From: Thermoflexus sp. | GTDB lineage: Bacteria > Chloroflexota > Anaerolineae > Aggregatilineales > Aggregatilineaceae | Assembly (NCBI GenBank): GCA_020724465.1 | Contig: DYGX01000005.1 | Location: forward strand, 225,614-289,613 | DNA: 64,000 bases | Direction of reading: 5' to 3' | Shown here: piece after piece, positions 1 through 7,227 of the stretch | Layout of the letters: every line of letters starts with the position of its first letter | How positions within the stretch are numbered: position 1 is the first letter of the stretch | Position numbers and translations under genes: made by a program | The notes under the pieces: model-generated | Database searches by the model: none | What the model saw: the letters and a program-made list of their open reading frames with translations, nothing else | Told to the model about the DNA's origin: nothing

Positions 1-126
1 GCGGATGTGCCGCTGATCTACGAGCCGGACCGCCTGATGGATGGGGTTCGGCTGGCCGTCGTCGCTGACCCCGACGGGACGCCGGTGGTGCTGGTCGAAG
101 GCGAGATCGTCTATACCCGGCGCTGA
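1..126 (+). CDS. C-terminal fragment, possibly VOC/glyoxalase-like protein (partial)
   Basis: Only the last 41 codons are inside the window; the frame is open from base 1 to the TGA at 124-126. The end reads ADPDGTPVVLVEGEIVYTRR. A DPDG(N/T)..LVE ending is common at the close of vicinal-oxygen-chelate (glyoxalase/bleomycin-resistance) domains. That resemblance is the only clue, so the family is tentative. It lies 24 bases upstream of the phosphatase gene on the same strand and may share its transcript. Confidence 0.4.
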   Translation, partial: ADVPLIYEPDRLMDGVRLAVVADPDGTPVVLVEGEIVYTRR

Positions 127-150
127 GCGCCGCGCATTGTGAGAGGGAGC

Positions 151-987
151 ATGATGCCACTGCACCGCTTTTCCCCTAACGGGGCAATCCCGGCGGATTA
201 TCACCTGCACACGGTCGATAGCTGCGATTCGGACGCGAGCATGACAAGCATGTGCGCGCGCGCAGTCGAGCTGGGGCTGGCCGAGATCGCCTTCACCGAA
301 CATTACGATCTGAACCCGCAAGACCAATGTCCAGGGTTCTACCAGCCGGCGCGGTTCTTCGAGCGGCTGGAAGCGGCGCGGACGGCGTTTGGCCCGCAGG
401 GTTTGACCATCCGCGCCGGGGTCGAGCTGGGCGAACCGCATCTGTACCGCTCCGCCCACCAGGCGACACTGGATGCCTGGCCGTACGATTTCGTGCTGGG
501 CAGCCTGCACTGGTGCGGCCCCTGCAACGTCTTCGACCCGAACTACTACGCGGCGCGCAGCCCGGCCGAAGCGTTCGCGCCCTATTTTGCGGAGCTGGCC
601 GGGATGATCCGGGGCGGCGGGTTCGAGATTCTGGCGCATGTCGACGTGATCAAGCGCACCGGGTTCGACGTGTACGGGCGCTTCGACACGCGCGAGTGGG
701 AAGACCTGTACCGTCCGGTCTGGCAGGCGTGCATCGAAACCGGGATCGCGGTTGAGATCAACACGGGCGGCTACCGGCGGCGCGTTTCCGAGCCGCATCC
801 CGCGCTCGAGGCGCTGCGCTGGTATCGCGAGATGGGTGGCGAGCTGCTGACACTGGGCAGCGACGCGCACCGCCCCGAGCACATCGCCCACCGGTTCGGG
901 GATGCGCTGGCGCTGGCGCGTGCCGCCGGGTTCGAACGGGTATGTACCTTCGAAAGACGCCGCGTCGCCGGTTGGGTGATGCTCTAG
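151..987 (+). CDS. PHP-domain phosphatase, histidinol-phosphatase (HisJ/HisK-like)
   Basis: Probable metal-dependent phosphoesterase of the PHP family, most like the HisJ-type histidinol-phosphatase of histidine synthesis (cytoplasmic). The family metal-ligand blocks are visible in order: DYHLHT (about residues 16-21), FTEH (48-51), GVELGE (about 90-95), GSLHW (117-121), AHVD, EINTGG and GSDAHRP near the end. About 278 residues, normal for the family. The start is ATG 151 (or 154) behind the purine-rich GAGAGGGAG at 141-149; a GTG at 139 is open but lies inside that ribosome site. No other his gene is nearby, so the substrate is inferred from family likeness only; other PHP phosphatases remain possible. 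Confidence 0.75.
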   Translation: MMPLHRFSPNGAIPADYHLHTVDSCDSDASMTSMCARAVELGLAEIAFTEHYDLNPQDQCPGFYQPARFFERLEAARTAFGPQGLTIRAGVELGEPHLYRSAHQATLDAWPYDFVLGSLHWCGPCNVFDPNYYAARSPAEAFAPYFAELAGMIRGGGFEILAHVDVIKRTGFDVYGRFDTREWEDLYRPVWQACIETGIAVEINTGGYRRRVSEPHPALEALRWYREMGGELLTLGSDAHRPEHIAHRFGDALALARAAGFERVCTFERRRVAGWVML

Positions 988-1057
988 GTGCTGCAGTCGC
1001 GCGGGAGAGCAAACCGGTCCATAATGACAGCCATTCTGCAGCGCAGGGAGGAGACCC

Positions 1058-1570
1058 GTGCAAGACTCAACCAGCGACCAAGAACAGAGCGTGCAGGTTT
1101 GCGCCCACTGCGGAAATGAGAATCGGGCAGGGACCACCTTCTGCGAGCGGTGCGGGGTTGCGCTGGTGCCGGTTCCGCTGGCAACCCGCCAGCTCGCCGT
1201 GGACGAGGCGGCGCGGCTGTCGAGCAGCACCCTCGGCCCGGACGGTTTGATTATCATTCAGGTTGGCTCTCAAACTGTCCCGATCATGGTCCGGGTCAAG
1301 AAAGAGGTCATTCTGGGGCGCGTGACCGATTTCTCGGAAGGGGTGACGTACATTAACCTGACGCCATACGGCGCCGAAGAAGGCGGCGTCTCGCGGCGTC
1401 ACGCCCGCCTGATGCGCGACAACAACGCGCTGTATCTGATGGACCTCAACAGCACCAACGGCACGCGTCTGAACGGCGAGGCGCTGCCGGCTTCCGTCGA
1501 GCGGCGCGTGCAGGACGGTGATGAGATTATGTTGGGCCGCCTGAAAGTGTATGTCTACTTCAGCCCCTGA
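1058..1570 (+). CDS. Zinc-ribbon plus FHA domain protein
   Basis: A 170-residue cytoplasmic protein. It opens with a small zinc ribbon (CAHC at 15-18, CERC at 29-32) and ends with a forkhead-associated domain, which binds phosphothreonine peptides. FHA hallmarks are the ILGR strand, GGVSRRHARL, and the LNSTNGTRLNG turn. The start is GTG 1058, preceded by GGGAGGAG at 1046-1053. It overlaps the following lipoprotein gene and heads a run of four same-strand genes (FHA, lipoprotein, WD40, TPR). No Ser/Thr kinase is in the window, so the phosphorylated partner is unknown. Confidence 0.85.
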   Translation: MQDSTSDQEQSVQVCAHCGNENRAGTTFCERCGVALVPVPLATRQLAVDEAARLSSSTLGPDGLIIIQVGSQTVPIMVRVKKEVILGRVTDFSEGVTYINLTPYGAEEGGVSRRHARLMRDNNALYLMDLNSTNGTRLNGEALPASVERRVQDGDEIMLGRLKVYVYFSP

Positions 1571-2834
1571 GCGACGCGCGCGTATGCCTGTTCGACGTCC
1601 TCGTTTTCAGGGTGTGTTGCTTGGCGCGGCGCTGGTGCTCGGCCTGTTGCTGAGCGCCTGCGGCACGGCCGGGGGCAGCCGCGCGCCGGTCTATCAGATG
1701 GCGACGCCGATCCCGCCAGACGCCGGGTTTGTCAGCTACCGGCACGCGTCGGGTGTTTTCACCGTGCGCACCCCGCCGGACTGGATCGCCAGCGAGCTGC
1801 CCGATCGCGACGGCGTGCGCGTCCAGTTCACCGCCGTCGAAGCGGGGCAGGCCGTCGCGCGGCTGAGCGTCTACATTGTCAACACCGGCCAGCCGATGAC
1901 GCCGGAAGCCTTCGCCCAGGCAGCCGGCGCCTACCAGCCGCCCGAAGATCTGGCCGCTTTTACCTGGCAGGAGATCGACCGGACCGATCAGCGCGACGGC
2001 AGCCGGCGCCTGACCGGCGTGCGCACCTATCCCACGCTTGGCGCGCGGGTCCTGAACATCTTCTTGCAGGGCGACGGCACGTTTTTCAGCGCCCTGGAAG
2101 TGGACCTGACCGGCGCCAGCGAGGCCCAGCTTGCCACGCTGCAGGCGGTGGTCAACACCTTCAGGGTCAACCCGAATGCCGAGCTGGCGATCGGGACGGT
2201 CCAGCAGGCGGCGGCAGGCGTAACCTCGTCCAGCGGCGTGATTGCGTTTACCGGCTACCTTGACTGGACCGACCCGAGCGGGATCTTCCACCTGACCGGC
2301 GAGGCGATCAACACCGCCCACTACCCGCTGGAAGCGATCCGGCTATCCGGCGTGCTGTTCGATAACCAGGGTCGCCGGCTGGCCGAGCAGTCCGACATCC
2401 TCTCGGTGGATGTGCTGGCGCCGGGCCAGGGTGTGCCGTTCGATTTGCGCTTTGAGGGGGGCCGGCCCGCCAGCTTCGTGCGCTACGAGTTGCAGGCTGC
2501 CGCGCGCGCCGCCGATTTTCTGCTGGCCAGCTTCTACGGCCCGGAGAACTTCGTTATCGCCAACGATGAGGCGGTGTTCAGCGCCCAGCAACATCTGGTG
2601 ATCCGCGGCCAGCTGGCGAACGTGGGTCCGCAGATCGCCGAGCAGGTCAAAGTCATCGCCGCGATCTGGGACGACGCCGGGCGCGTGGTGGGCACCGAGA
2701 CGTTGTTCATCGTCCAGCCGCAGCTTGTCCCGCAGGAAGCGGCTACCTTCGAGATCCCCTTCTACGCGCTGGGTGGCCCGGCCGTCAGTTATACGCTGAC
2801 GGTGGTTGGAACGGCTGCCGCCGAATCGCCCTGA
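1551..2834 (+). CDS. Lipoprotein with PsbP/DUF1795-like and FxLYD-like domains
   Basis: Exported lipoprotein of up to 427 residues. A hydrophobic stretch ends in the lipobox LLSACG, so the mature protein should be anchored to the outer face of the membrane. Residues about 60-210 look like a PsbP/DUF1795 fold (YRHASGVFTVRTPPDW). The rest holds two beta-rich repeats of the FxLYD type (LSGVLFDNQGR; IAAIWDDAGRVVG). The start is uncertain: ATG 1551 overlaps the FHA gene by 20 bases, while ATG 1584 gives a more normal signal peptide (MPVRRPRFQG). Its role is unknown. Being sandwiched between FHA and WD40 genes suggests a shared envelope or sensing task, which is inference. Confidence 0.75.
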   Translation: MSTSAPERRARMPVRRPRFQGVLLGAALVLGLLLSACGTAGGSRAPVYQMATPIPPDAGFVSYRHASGVFTVRTPPDWIASELPDRDGVRVQFTAVEAGQAVARLSVYIVNTGQPMTPEAFAQAAGAYQPPEDLAAFTWQEIDRTDQRDGSRRLTGVRTYPTLGARVLNIFLQGDGTFFSALEVDLTGASEAQLATLQAVVNTFRVNPNAELAIGTVQQAAAGVTSSSGVIAFTGYLDWTDPSGIFHLTGEAINTAHYPLEAIRLSGVLFDNQGRRLAEQSDILSVDVLAPGQGVPFDLRFEGGRPASFVRYELQAAARAADFLLASFYGPENFVIANDEAVFSAQQHLVIRGQLANVGPQIAEQVKVIAAIWDDAGRVVGTETLFIVQPQLVPQEAATFEIPFYALGGPAVSYTLTVVGTAAAESP

Positions 2835-2861
2835 ACCTGCCTGGCCTGTTGGAGGTCGCCC

Positions 2862-4208
2862 ATGCAGCCTATCACTCGCACCCTGGCGACGCTGGCTCTG
2901 TGTCTTGTTCTGCTTGCCGGGGCGCGGGCCGGAACGGCCCCCGCCCAGGACCCCGGCCCCTACACCCCCGGCCCGACGTTGGGGCGCGGATTGTTGCGCA
3001 GCGTCGCGTGGAGTCCGGACGGCGGCGCGATCGCGGCAGGCGGCGCGCTGGGCATCTGGCTCTACACGCCCGAACTGGACGATCTTGGCCGGCTGCAAGG
3101 GCACACGCGCGCGGTTTACGATCTGGCGTGGAGTCCGGACGGGGCGCGGCTGGCGAGTGCCAGCCACGATCTGACGGTGCGCGTCTGGGATCGGGCGACG
3201 CTGGCCGAGCAGTGGACGCTCGAAGGGCACACCGACCTGGTGATCGCGGTGGCGTGGAGTCCCGATGGGCGCACGCTGGCGAGCGGCGGGCACGATGGGA
3301 CGATCCGGCTGTGGGACCCGGCGACCGGCGTGCCCGGCGCGGTTATCGACGCGGAGCAGGGCTGGGTCACCGATCTGGATTTCAGCCCGGCGGGCGACTG
3401 GTTGCTCAGCGCGGGGCAGGATGGGACGGCGCGCCTGTGGGACGCGGACACGCTCGCCCCAGGGATGCGCCTCGATGCCGGAAGCCCGCTCAGCGCCGCG
3501 CGGTTCAGCCCGACCGGCGCGCAGATCCTGACCGCGAGCGCGGATGGCACGCTGCGGGTGTGGGATGTGGCGTCCGGCGAGCTGCAGTATGCCGGGGTGC
3601 TGCATCCCGGCGGTGTGGCCGACGCGGCGTGGAGTCCGGCGGGCGGCGTGCTGGCCGCGACGTGGCGGCTCGGCGGCGGGATGGGCGCGCTCGATATCTA
3701 CGCCCCGCAGAGCACGGGCGACGCGGCGAAGCCGCTCGGCCATATGGTCGGCCACCTGGGCGACCGGCTGAGCTGGTCCCCACAGGGCGATCTGATCGCG
3801 GCGCTCGGCTGGGATTCGATGCTGAGCGTGTGGAGCGCCCTGGCCTGCGCGCCGAAGCTGTACCGCTTCGAGCACACCGACTGGATCACGGCGGTCGGCT
3901 GGAGCGCGGACGGCCAGCAGGTGATCGGCGTCAGCAGTGACGGGCTGGCGCGCCGCTGGGATGCGGCGAGCGGGGCGCTGCTTGGCACGTCGGTGTACGA
4001 GCCGGTTGAGCCGGCGGCGGATGCGCTCCGCCCGGATGGGGCGCGGCGCGCGGTTGCAGGTGCGGACGGCGTCGCGATCCACGACACGGCCAGCGGGGTG
4101 CTGATCGCGCAGTTGCCGGGCGCGGCCAACGCCATCGCGTGGAGTCCGGATGGGATGCGGCTGGCGGTCGCCCTGCGCAACGGGACGATCCGCATCTGGG
4201 AGGAGTGA
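2862..4208 (+). CDS. Exported WD40 repeat protein
   Basis: 448 residues. The N-terminus is a signal peptide (LATLALCLVLLAGARAG), so the beta-propeller probably sits outside the membrane. About ten repeat units begin with variants of VAWSPDG and close with VRVWD, IRLWD, ARLWD or IRIWE, enough for one seven-bladed propeller plus extra blades. Such propellers are scaffolds for protein contacts, and no catalytic motif is seen. ATG 2862 follows GGAGG at 2851-2855. It starts 27 bases after the lipoprotein gene, and its stop overlaps the start of the TPR gene (TGATG), so translation is probably coupled. Confidence 0.85.
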   Translation: MQPITRTLATLALCLVLLAGARAGTAPAQDPGPYTPGPTLGRGLLRSVAWSPDGGAIAAGGALGIWLYTPELDDLGRLQGHTRAVYDLAWSPDGARLASASHDLTVRVWDRATLAEQWTLEGHTDLVIAVAWSPDGRTLASGGHDGTIRLWDPATGVPGAVIDAEQGWVTDLDFSPAGDWLLSAGQDGTARLWDADTLAPGMRLDAGSPLSAARFSPTGAQILTASADGTLRVWDVASGELQYAGVLHPGGVADAAWSPAGGVLAATWRLGGGMGALDIYAPQSTGDAAKPLGHMVGHLGDRLSWSPQGDLIAALGWDSMLSVWSALACAPKLYRFEHTDWITAVGWSADGQQVIGVSSDGLARRWDAASGALLGTSVYEPVEPAADALRPDGARRAVAGADGVAIHDTASGVLIAQLPGAANAIAWSPDGMRLAVALRNGTIRIWEE

Positions 4209-5215
4209 TGAGCCTGCGAGGGCGTGTGAGCTGGTTCGAGGCGGTCGCGCTGGTGGCGCTTGGCGCGGCGGGGGCGCTCGTGGTGGCGGGGCAAGCCAGC
4301 GCCGTGGCCCTGATCGCGCTGCTGGTGCTGATCTACTTCGTGTGGATGGCGCGGGGCATGATCGTGCAGGCGCGGCGCTACCGGCCGGTCGAGCCGCCCG
4401 GCACATGGGCGATCACGCTGTGGGCGAATCTGGCGCTGACGGCGCTGGGGCTGGGCGCGTTCGGCTGGTATCTGGCGGGCGGGGGTGTGCGGGCGTGGGT
4501 CCCGTTTCTGATCTTCATCGCCGGGGTGATCGCGTTGCGCTGGTGGCGGCGCGGCGTGGTCGCCCGGTTGTATAGCTGGCGGACGCCCGCGCTGGTGTTG
4601 CTCCAGCAGGGCGAGTATCGCAAGCTGGTGCGCGAGCTGGAAGCCGAGGCGACCGCCGGGCGCGGTCACCCGGACAAGCTGGCGATGGTTGCCCTGGCGT
4701 ATATCGAGCTGAACAAATGGGATCGGGCCGGCGCGCTGCTGGAACAGGCGCGCGCCCTGGCGCCCGATTACGCTTCGGTCAACGGGGCGCTCGGCTCATT
4801 GCGACGCCACCAGGCGCGCTACGCCGAGGCCGCCGATGCGCTGGAGCGCGCGCTGCGCTTTGAGGACAGCGCCAACACACGCTATTACCTGGGGCTGTGC
4901 CGCTTCCTGGCCGGGGACTACGCCGCCGCCCGCCCCGCGCTGCAAGCTGCTCTGGCCGACCCCACGCTGCTGCGCACCGGCCAGGTGTACGGCGCGTTTG
5001 CGCTGGGGCAGATCGCGGAGAGCGAGGGGGACGCCGCTGCCGCGCGGGCCTGGTACGAGCGCATGGCCGAGGCGGCGCCGAAGGCGCTCCCCGTGCTGGA
5101 AGAAGAAGCGCGCCGCCACAAACAGACGCCCTACGGCGACACGCTCAAAGAGCACGTGCGCGCCATGCAGCGCATCATCGCGCGCCGCCCGCTTGAAGAA
5201 GCAAAAGGCAGCTAG
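4208..5215 (+). CDS. Membrane protein with TPR repeats
   Basis: 335 residues. Four hydrophobic segments fill the first ~125 residues (for example VALVALGAAGALVVAG and FLIFIAGVIAL). They are followed by a soluble helical part with TPR-like repeats (AMVALAYIELNKWDRAGALL; YYLGLCRFLAGDYAAARPAL). ATG 4208 overlaps the WD40 stop by one base and has GGAGGAG just upstream. An upstream in-frame ATG at 4139 lies inside the WD40 gene and is less likely. It probably works with the preceding propeller and lipoprotein in a membrane-associated complex (inference). Its last codons, GCAAAAGGCAGC, already resemble the 10-base repeat array that begins just after the stop. Confidence 0.75.
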   Translation: MSLRGRVSWFEAVALVALGAAGALVVAGQASAVALIALLVLIYFVWMARGMIVQARRYRPVEPPGTWAITLWANLALTALGLGAFGWYLAGGGVRAWVPFLIFIAGVIALRWWRRGVVARLYSWRTPALVLLQQGEYRKLVRELEAEATAGRGHPDKLAMVALAYIELNKWDRAGALLEQARALAPDYASVNGALGSLRRHQARYAEAADALERALRFEDSANTRYYLGLCRFLAGDYAAARPALQAALADPTLLRTGQVYGAFALGQIAESEGDAAAARAWYERMAEAAPKALPVLEEEARRHKQTPYGDTLKEHVRAMQRIIARRPLEEAKGS

Positions 5216-5220
5216 AATCA

Positions 5221-5410
5221 GCAAAGAGCAGCAAGGAACAGCAAGGAACAGCAAAGAACAGCGAGGAACAGCAAGGAACAGCAAAGAGCAGCCTGTTTCT
5301 CGCTGTTTCCAGCCGCTTATAGCCGCTTATAGCTGCTTATAGCTGCTTTTGGCTGTTTTTGGCTGCTTTTAGCTGTCTCTGGCTGTTTTTAGCTGCATCT
5401 CGCTGCTTTT
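5221..5410. repeat. 10-nt-period repeat array that switches to its reverse complement
   Basis: Bases 5221-5290 are seven consecutive decamers of the form GCAAGGAACA or GCAAAGAGCA. From 5291 the unit changes, without losing the 10-base register, to (A/G)GCTGCTTTT or GGCTGTTTTT-like decamers, about twelve units to 5410. The second set is close to the reverse complement of the first (GCTGTTCCTT), so the whole block is a large imperfect inverted repeat. It could fold into a long hairpin in RNA or a cruciform in DNA. It fills the gap between the TPR gene and the dehydrogenase gene and ends just before the latter's ribosome site at 5420-5425. Confidence 0.9.
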
Positions 5411-5434
5411 GGCTACAACAAGGAGCAAACATAG

Positions 5435-6328
5435 ATGGCAACGGTGGGCTATATCGGCCTGGGGATCATGGGCGCGTCGATGGCGCGCAACCTGATGAAA
5501 GCCGGGCACACGCTGGTTGTGCACAATCGCAGCCGCGCGATTGTCGACAGGCTGGCAGCGGAAGGGGCCGTCCCCGCCTTTTCCCCGCGCGAAGTGGCCG
5601 AGCAGGTCGAGTTCGTCTGCACCAACCTGCCGGATTCGCCGGATGTCGAGCAGGTCGTCCTGGGACCGGACGGCATCATCGAGGGCGCACACGACGGGCT
5701 GGTGTACATCGATAACAGCACCATCAAGCCGGAGACGGCACGCTACCTGGCCGGGCGCCTGGCGGAACGCGGCGTCCCGGCCCTCGACGCGCCGGTGAGC
5801 GGCGGAGACATCGGGGCGCGGGACGGCACGCTGACGATCATGGTCGGCGGGCCGTACGACGCCTTCGAGCGCGCGCTGCCGCTGTTCGAGGCGATGGGCA
5901 GGACCGTCACCTGGATCGGCGAGAGCGGGGCCGGGCAGATCGCCAAAGTCGCCAACCAGATCATCGTGGCCGGCACGATGGTCGCCATGGCCGAAGCGCT
6001 GGTCCTGGTGCAGAAGACCGGCGTCGATCCGGCGCGGGTGGCGCAAACCATCAGCCGGGGCGCGGCTCAGTGCTGGGCGCTCGACAACAAGCCGCCCAAG
6101 CTGTTCAAGCGCGATCTGTCGCCCGGCTTCAAGGCGTACATGCAGGCCAAGGACCTGAAGATCGTGATGGACACGGGCCGCACCCACCATGTCCCGCTGC
6201 CGCTGACCGCGGTGGCGCACCAGCTTTACGAGGCGATGGTCGCCATGGGCAACGGCGAGCTGGACAACAGCGCCGTGATCACCGTGCTGGAAGCGCTGGC
6301 CGGGGTGCAGATCGGCAGCGAGGGATAG
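5435..6328 (+). CDS. NAD(P)-dependent beta-hydroxyacid dehydrogenase (3-hydroxyisobutyrate dehydrogenase family)
   Basis: 297 residues, the usual length for this family, which oxidises beta-hydroxyacids such as 3-hydroxyisobutyrate or tartronate semialdehyde-type substrates with NAD(P). The Rossmann motif GLGIMG is at residues 8-13, the substrate-binding DAPVSGG at about 118-124, and the catalytic lysine in GAGQIAKVANQ at K171, with N174 also conserved. ATG 5435 follows AAGGAG at 5420-5425. The actual substrate cannot be read from sequence. Upstream is the 10-nt repeat array, which would lie in its leader if the transcript starts before it. Confidence 0.85.
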   Translation: MATVGYIGLGIMGASMARNLMKAGHTLVVHNRSRAIVDRLAAEGAVPAFSPREVAEQVEFVCTNLPDSPDVEQVVLGPDGIIEGAHDGLVYIDNSTIKPETARYLAGRLAERGVPALDAPVSGGDIGARDGTLTIMVGGPYDAFERALPLFEAMGRTVTWIGESGAGQIAKVANQIIVAGTMVAMAEALVLVQKTGVDPARVAQTISRGAAQCWALDNKPPKLFKRDLSPGFKAYMQAKDLKIVMDTGRTHHVPLPLTAVAHQLYEAMVAMGNGELDNSAVITVLEALAGVQIGSEG

Positions 6329-6406
6329 GCGCCGGCCCCAGCCGCAAGGGGACAAAAGCCGTTTGTGCAAGCAAAACAGAAGATTCCATAACGTCAGGAT
6401 TAAGCC

Positions 6407-6434
6407 TGGACACCCGCCCCGGCCCCGCTATAAT
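6407..6434 (+). promoter_or_regulatory. Sigma-70-type promoter for the deaminase gene
   Basis: A perfect TATAAT is at 6429-6434, with TGGACA (5 of 6 to the -35 consensus) at 6407-6412 and a 16-base spacer. It lies about 45 bases upstream of the GTG start at 6477, inside the only gap between two same-strand genes. Confidence 0.7.
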
Positions 6435-6476
6435 ACGTCGGGCCAAAATGATGGGTAAGCGAGTGGGGATTTTGGG

Positions 6477-7022
6477 GTGGAGAGTCAATCTGAGACGGAA
6501 CATTTTCTGCGCCTGGCGCTTGCTCTGGCGAAACAGGCTCGCGCCCAGGGCAACGAGCCATTTGGCGCTGTTCTGGTGTATGACGGCATCGCCGTACACC
6601 AAGCGACCGACCGGACGCTTGAACTCTGCGATCCGCTGATGCACGCCGAGATCGCCTGCATCAGCGAGTATTGCCAGACCTCGCACCAGATTGCGCTGGA
6701 GAACTATACGCTCTACACAAGCTGCGAGCCATGTGAAATGTGCGCGGGCGCGATTCGCTCGGCGAAGATTTCGCGTGTGGTTTTCAGCGTCTCGCAGGCG
6801 ATGTTTGACCAGCTACGCGCCGGTAGCCCCAACTGCGGCGGCACCCGACTGCTGGTTGAGTCCGGCTCTCCGGTCGAGGTGATCGGGCCGCTGCTGGCAG
6901 ACGAGGGTCTGGCCGTCTTCGAGGGCTATGTGTTTGAGTCCAAGCAGGCGCGCTACCACCGCCGCATGGCAGCCGGGGGACGCGAGGACGCACCCGCCGG
7001 GCCCGAGGCGCCCGGCCGGTAG
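6477..7022 (+). CDS. Nucleoside/nucleobase deaminase (CMP/dCMP deaminase fold, TadA-like)
   Basis: 181 residues. Zinc-dependent hydrolytic deaminase fold: HAE at 56-58 supplies the zinc histidine and proton-shuttling glutamate, and PCEMC at 85-89 supplies two zinc cysteines. The motif DPLMHAEI differs from the NPTAHAEI common in tRNA adenosine deaminases, so guanine, cytosine or another base deaminase is as likely as TadA. The start is GTG 6477; nearby ATGs at 6448 and 6451 are out of frame. The C-terminal ~20 residues are Gly/Pro/Ala rich and probably disordered. It appears to be a single-gene unit, with its own promoter at 6407-6434 and a terminator at 7061-7088. Confidence 0.8.
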   Translation: MESQSETEHFLRLALALAKQARAQGNEPFGAVLVYDGIAVHQATDRTLELCDPLMHAEIACISEYCQTSHQIALENYTLYTSCEPCEMCAGAIRSAKISRVVFSVSQAMFDQLRAGSPNCGGTRLLVESGSPVEVIGPLLADEGLAVFEGYVFESKQARYHRRMAAGGREDAPAGPEAPGR

Positions 7023-7060
7023 AGGCACAGATGCAGGCGCGCGCCTGACGGAATCGCGAA

Positions 7061-7088
7061 CGGCGGGGGGTATGCTCCCGCCGTTTTT
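7061..7088 (+). terminator. Rho-independent terminator after the deaminase gene
   Basis: Perfect 7-bp stem CGGCGGG (7061-7067) / CCCGCCG (7077-7083) with a 9-base loop, followed at once by TTTTT (7084-7088). It lies 38 bases past the deaminase stop and separates that gene from htpG. Confidence 0.85.
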
Positions 7089-7128
7089 GCTGATTTCTTA
7101 CACTGTTTTTACGCGCTGTCGAGGCTCA

Positions 7129-7149
7129 TCTTACACGGATGTGGTAAGA
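7129..7149. promoter_or_regulatory. Inverted repeat TCTTAC-N9-GTAAGA upstream of htpG
   Basis: Arms TCTTAC (7129-7134) and GTAAGA (7144-7149) are separated by nine bases, and an extra TTCTTACAC half site is at 7096-7104. It lies about 80 bases before the htpG start and is a plausible operator. The arms do not match the CIRCE heat-shock element, although the spacer length is the same. Function is inferred from position and symmetry only. Confidence 0.35.
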
Positions 7150-7227
7150 ATCTCGCGTTACAGATGGAGCAGGTCGAATCCGATGCGCTGCAGCAGCCCG
7201 GCGCGTCATGGTGGGAGGAGACGGTCC

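Noticed and set aside
2343..4406. Long open frame (687 codons) on the minus strand
   Set aside because: It is composed of Arg/Pro/Ala-rich sequence typical of antisense reading in GC-rich DNA and lies opposite the lipoprotein and WD40 genes.
5221..5410. CRISPR array
   Set aside because: Units are 10 bases with no spacers, the array inverts midway, and no cas gene is nearby.
7129..7149. CIRCE/HrcA heat-shock element
   Set aside because: The arms TCTTAC/GTAAGA do not match TTAGCACTC/GAGTGCTAA; only the 9-base spacer agrees.
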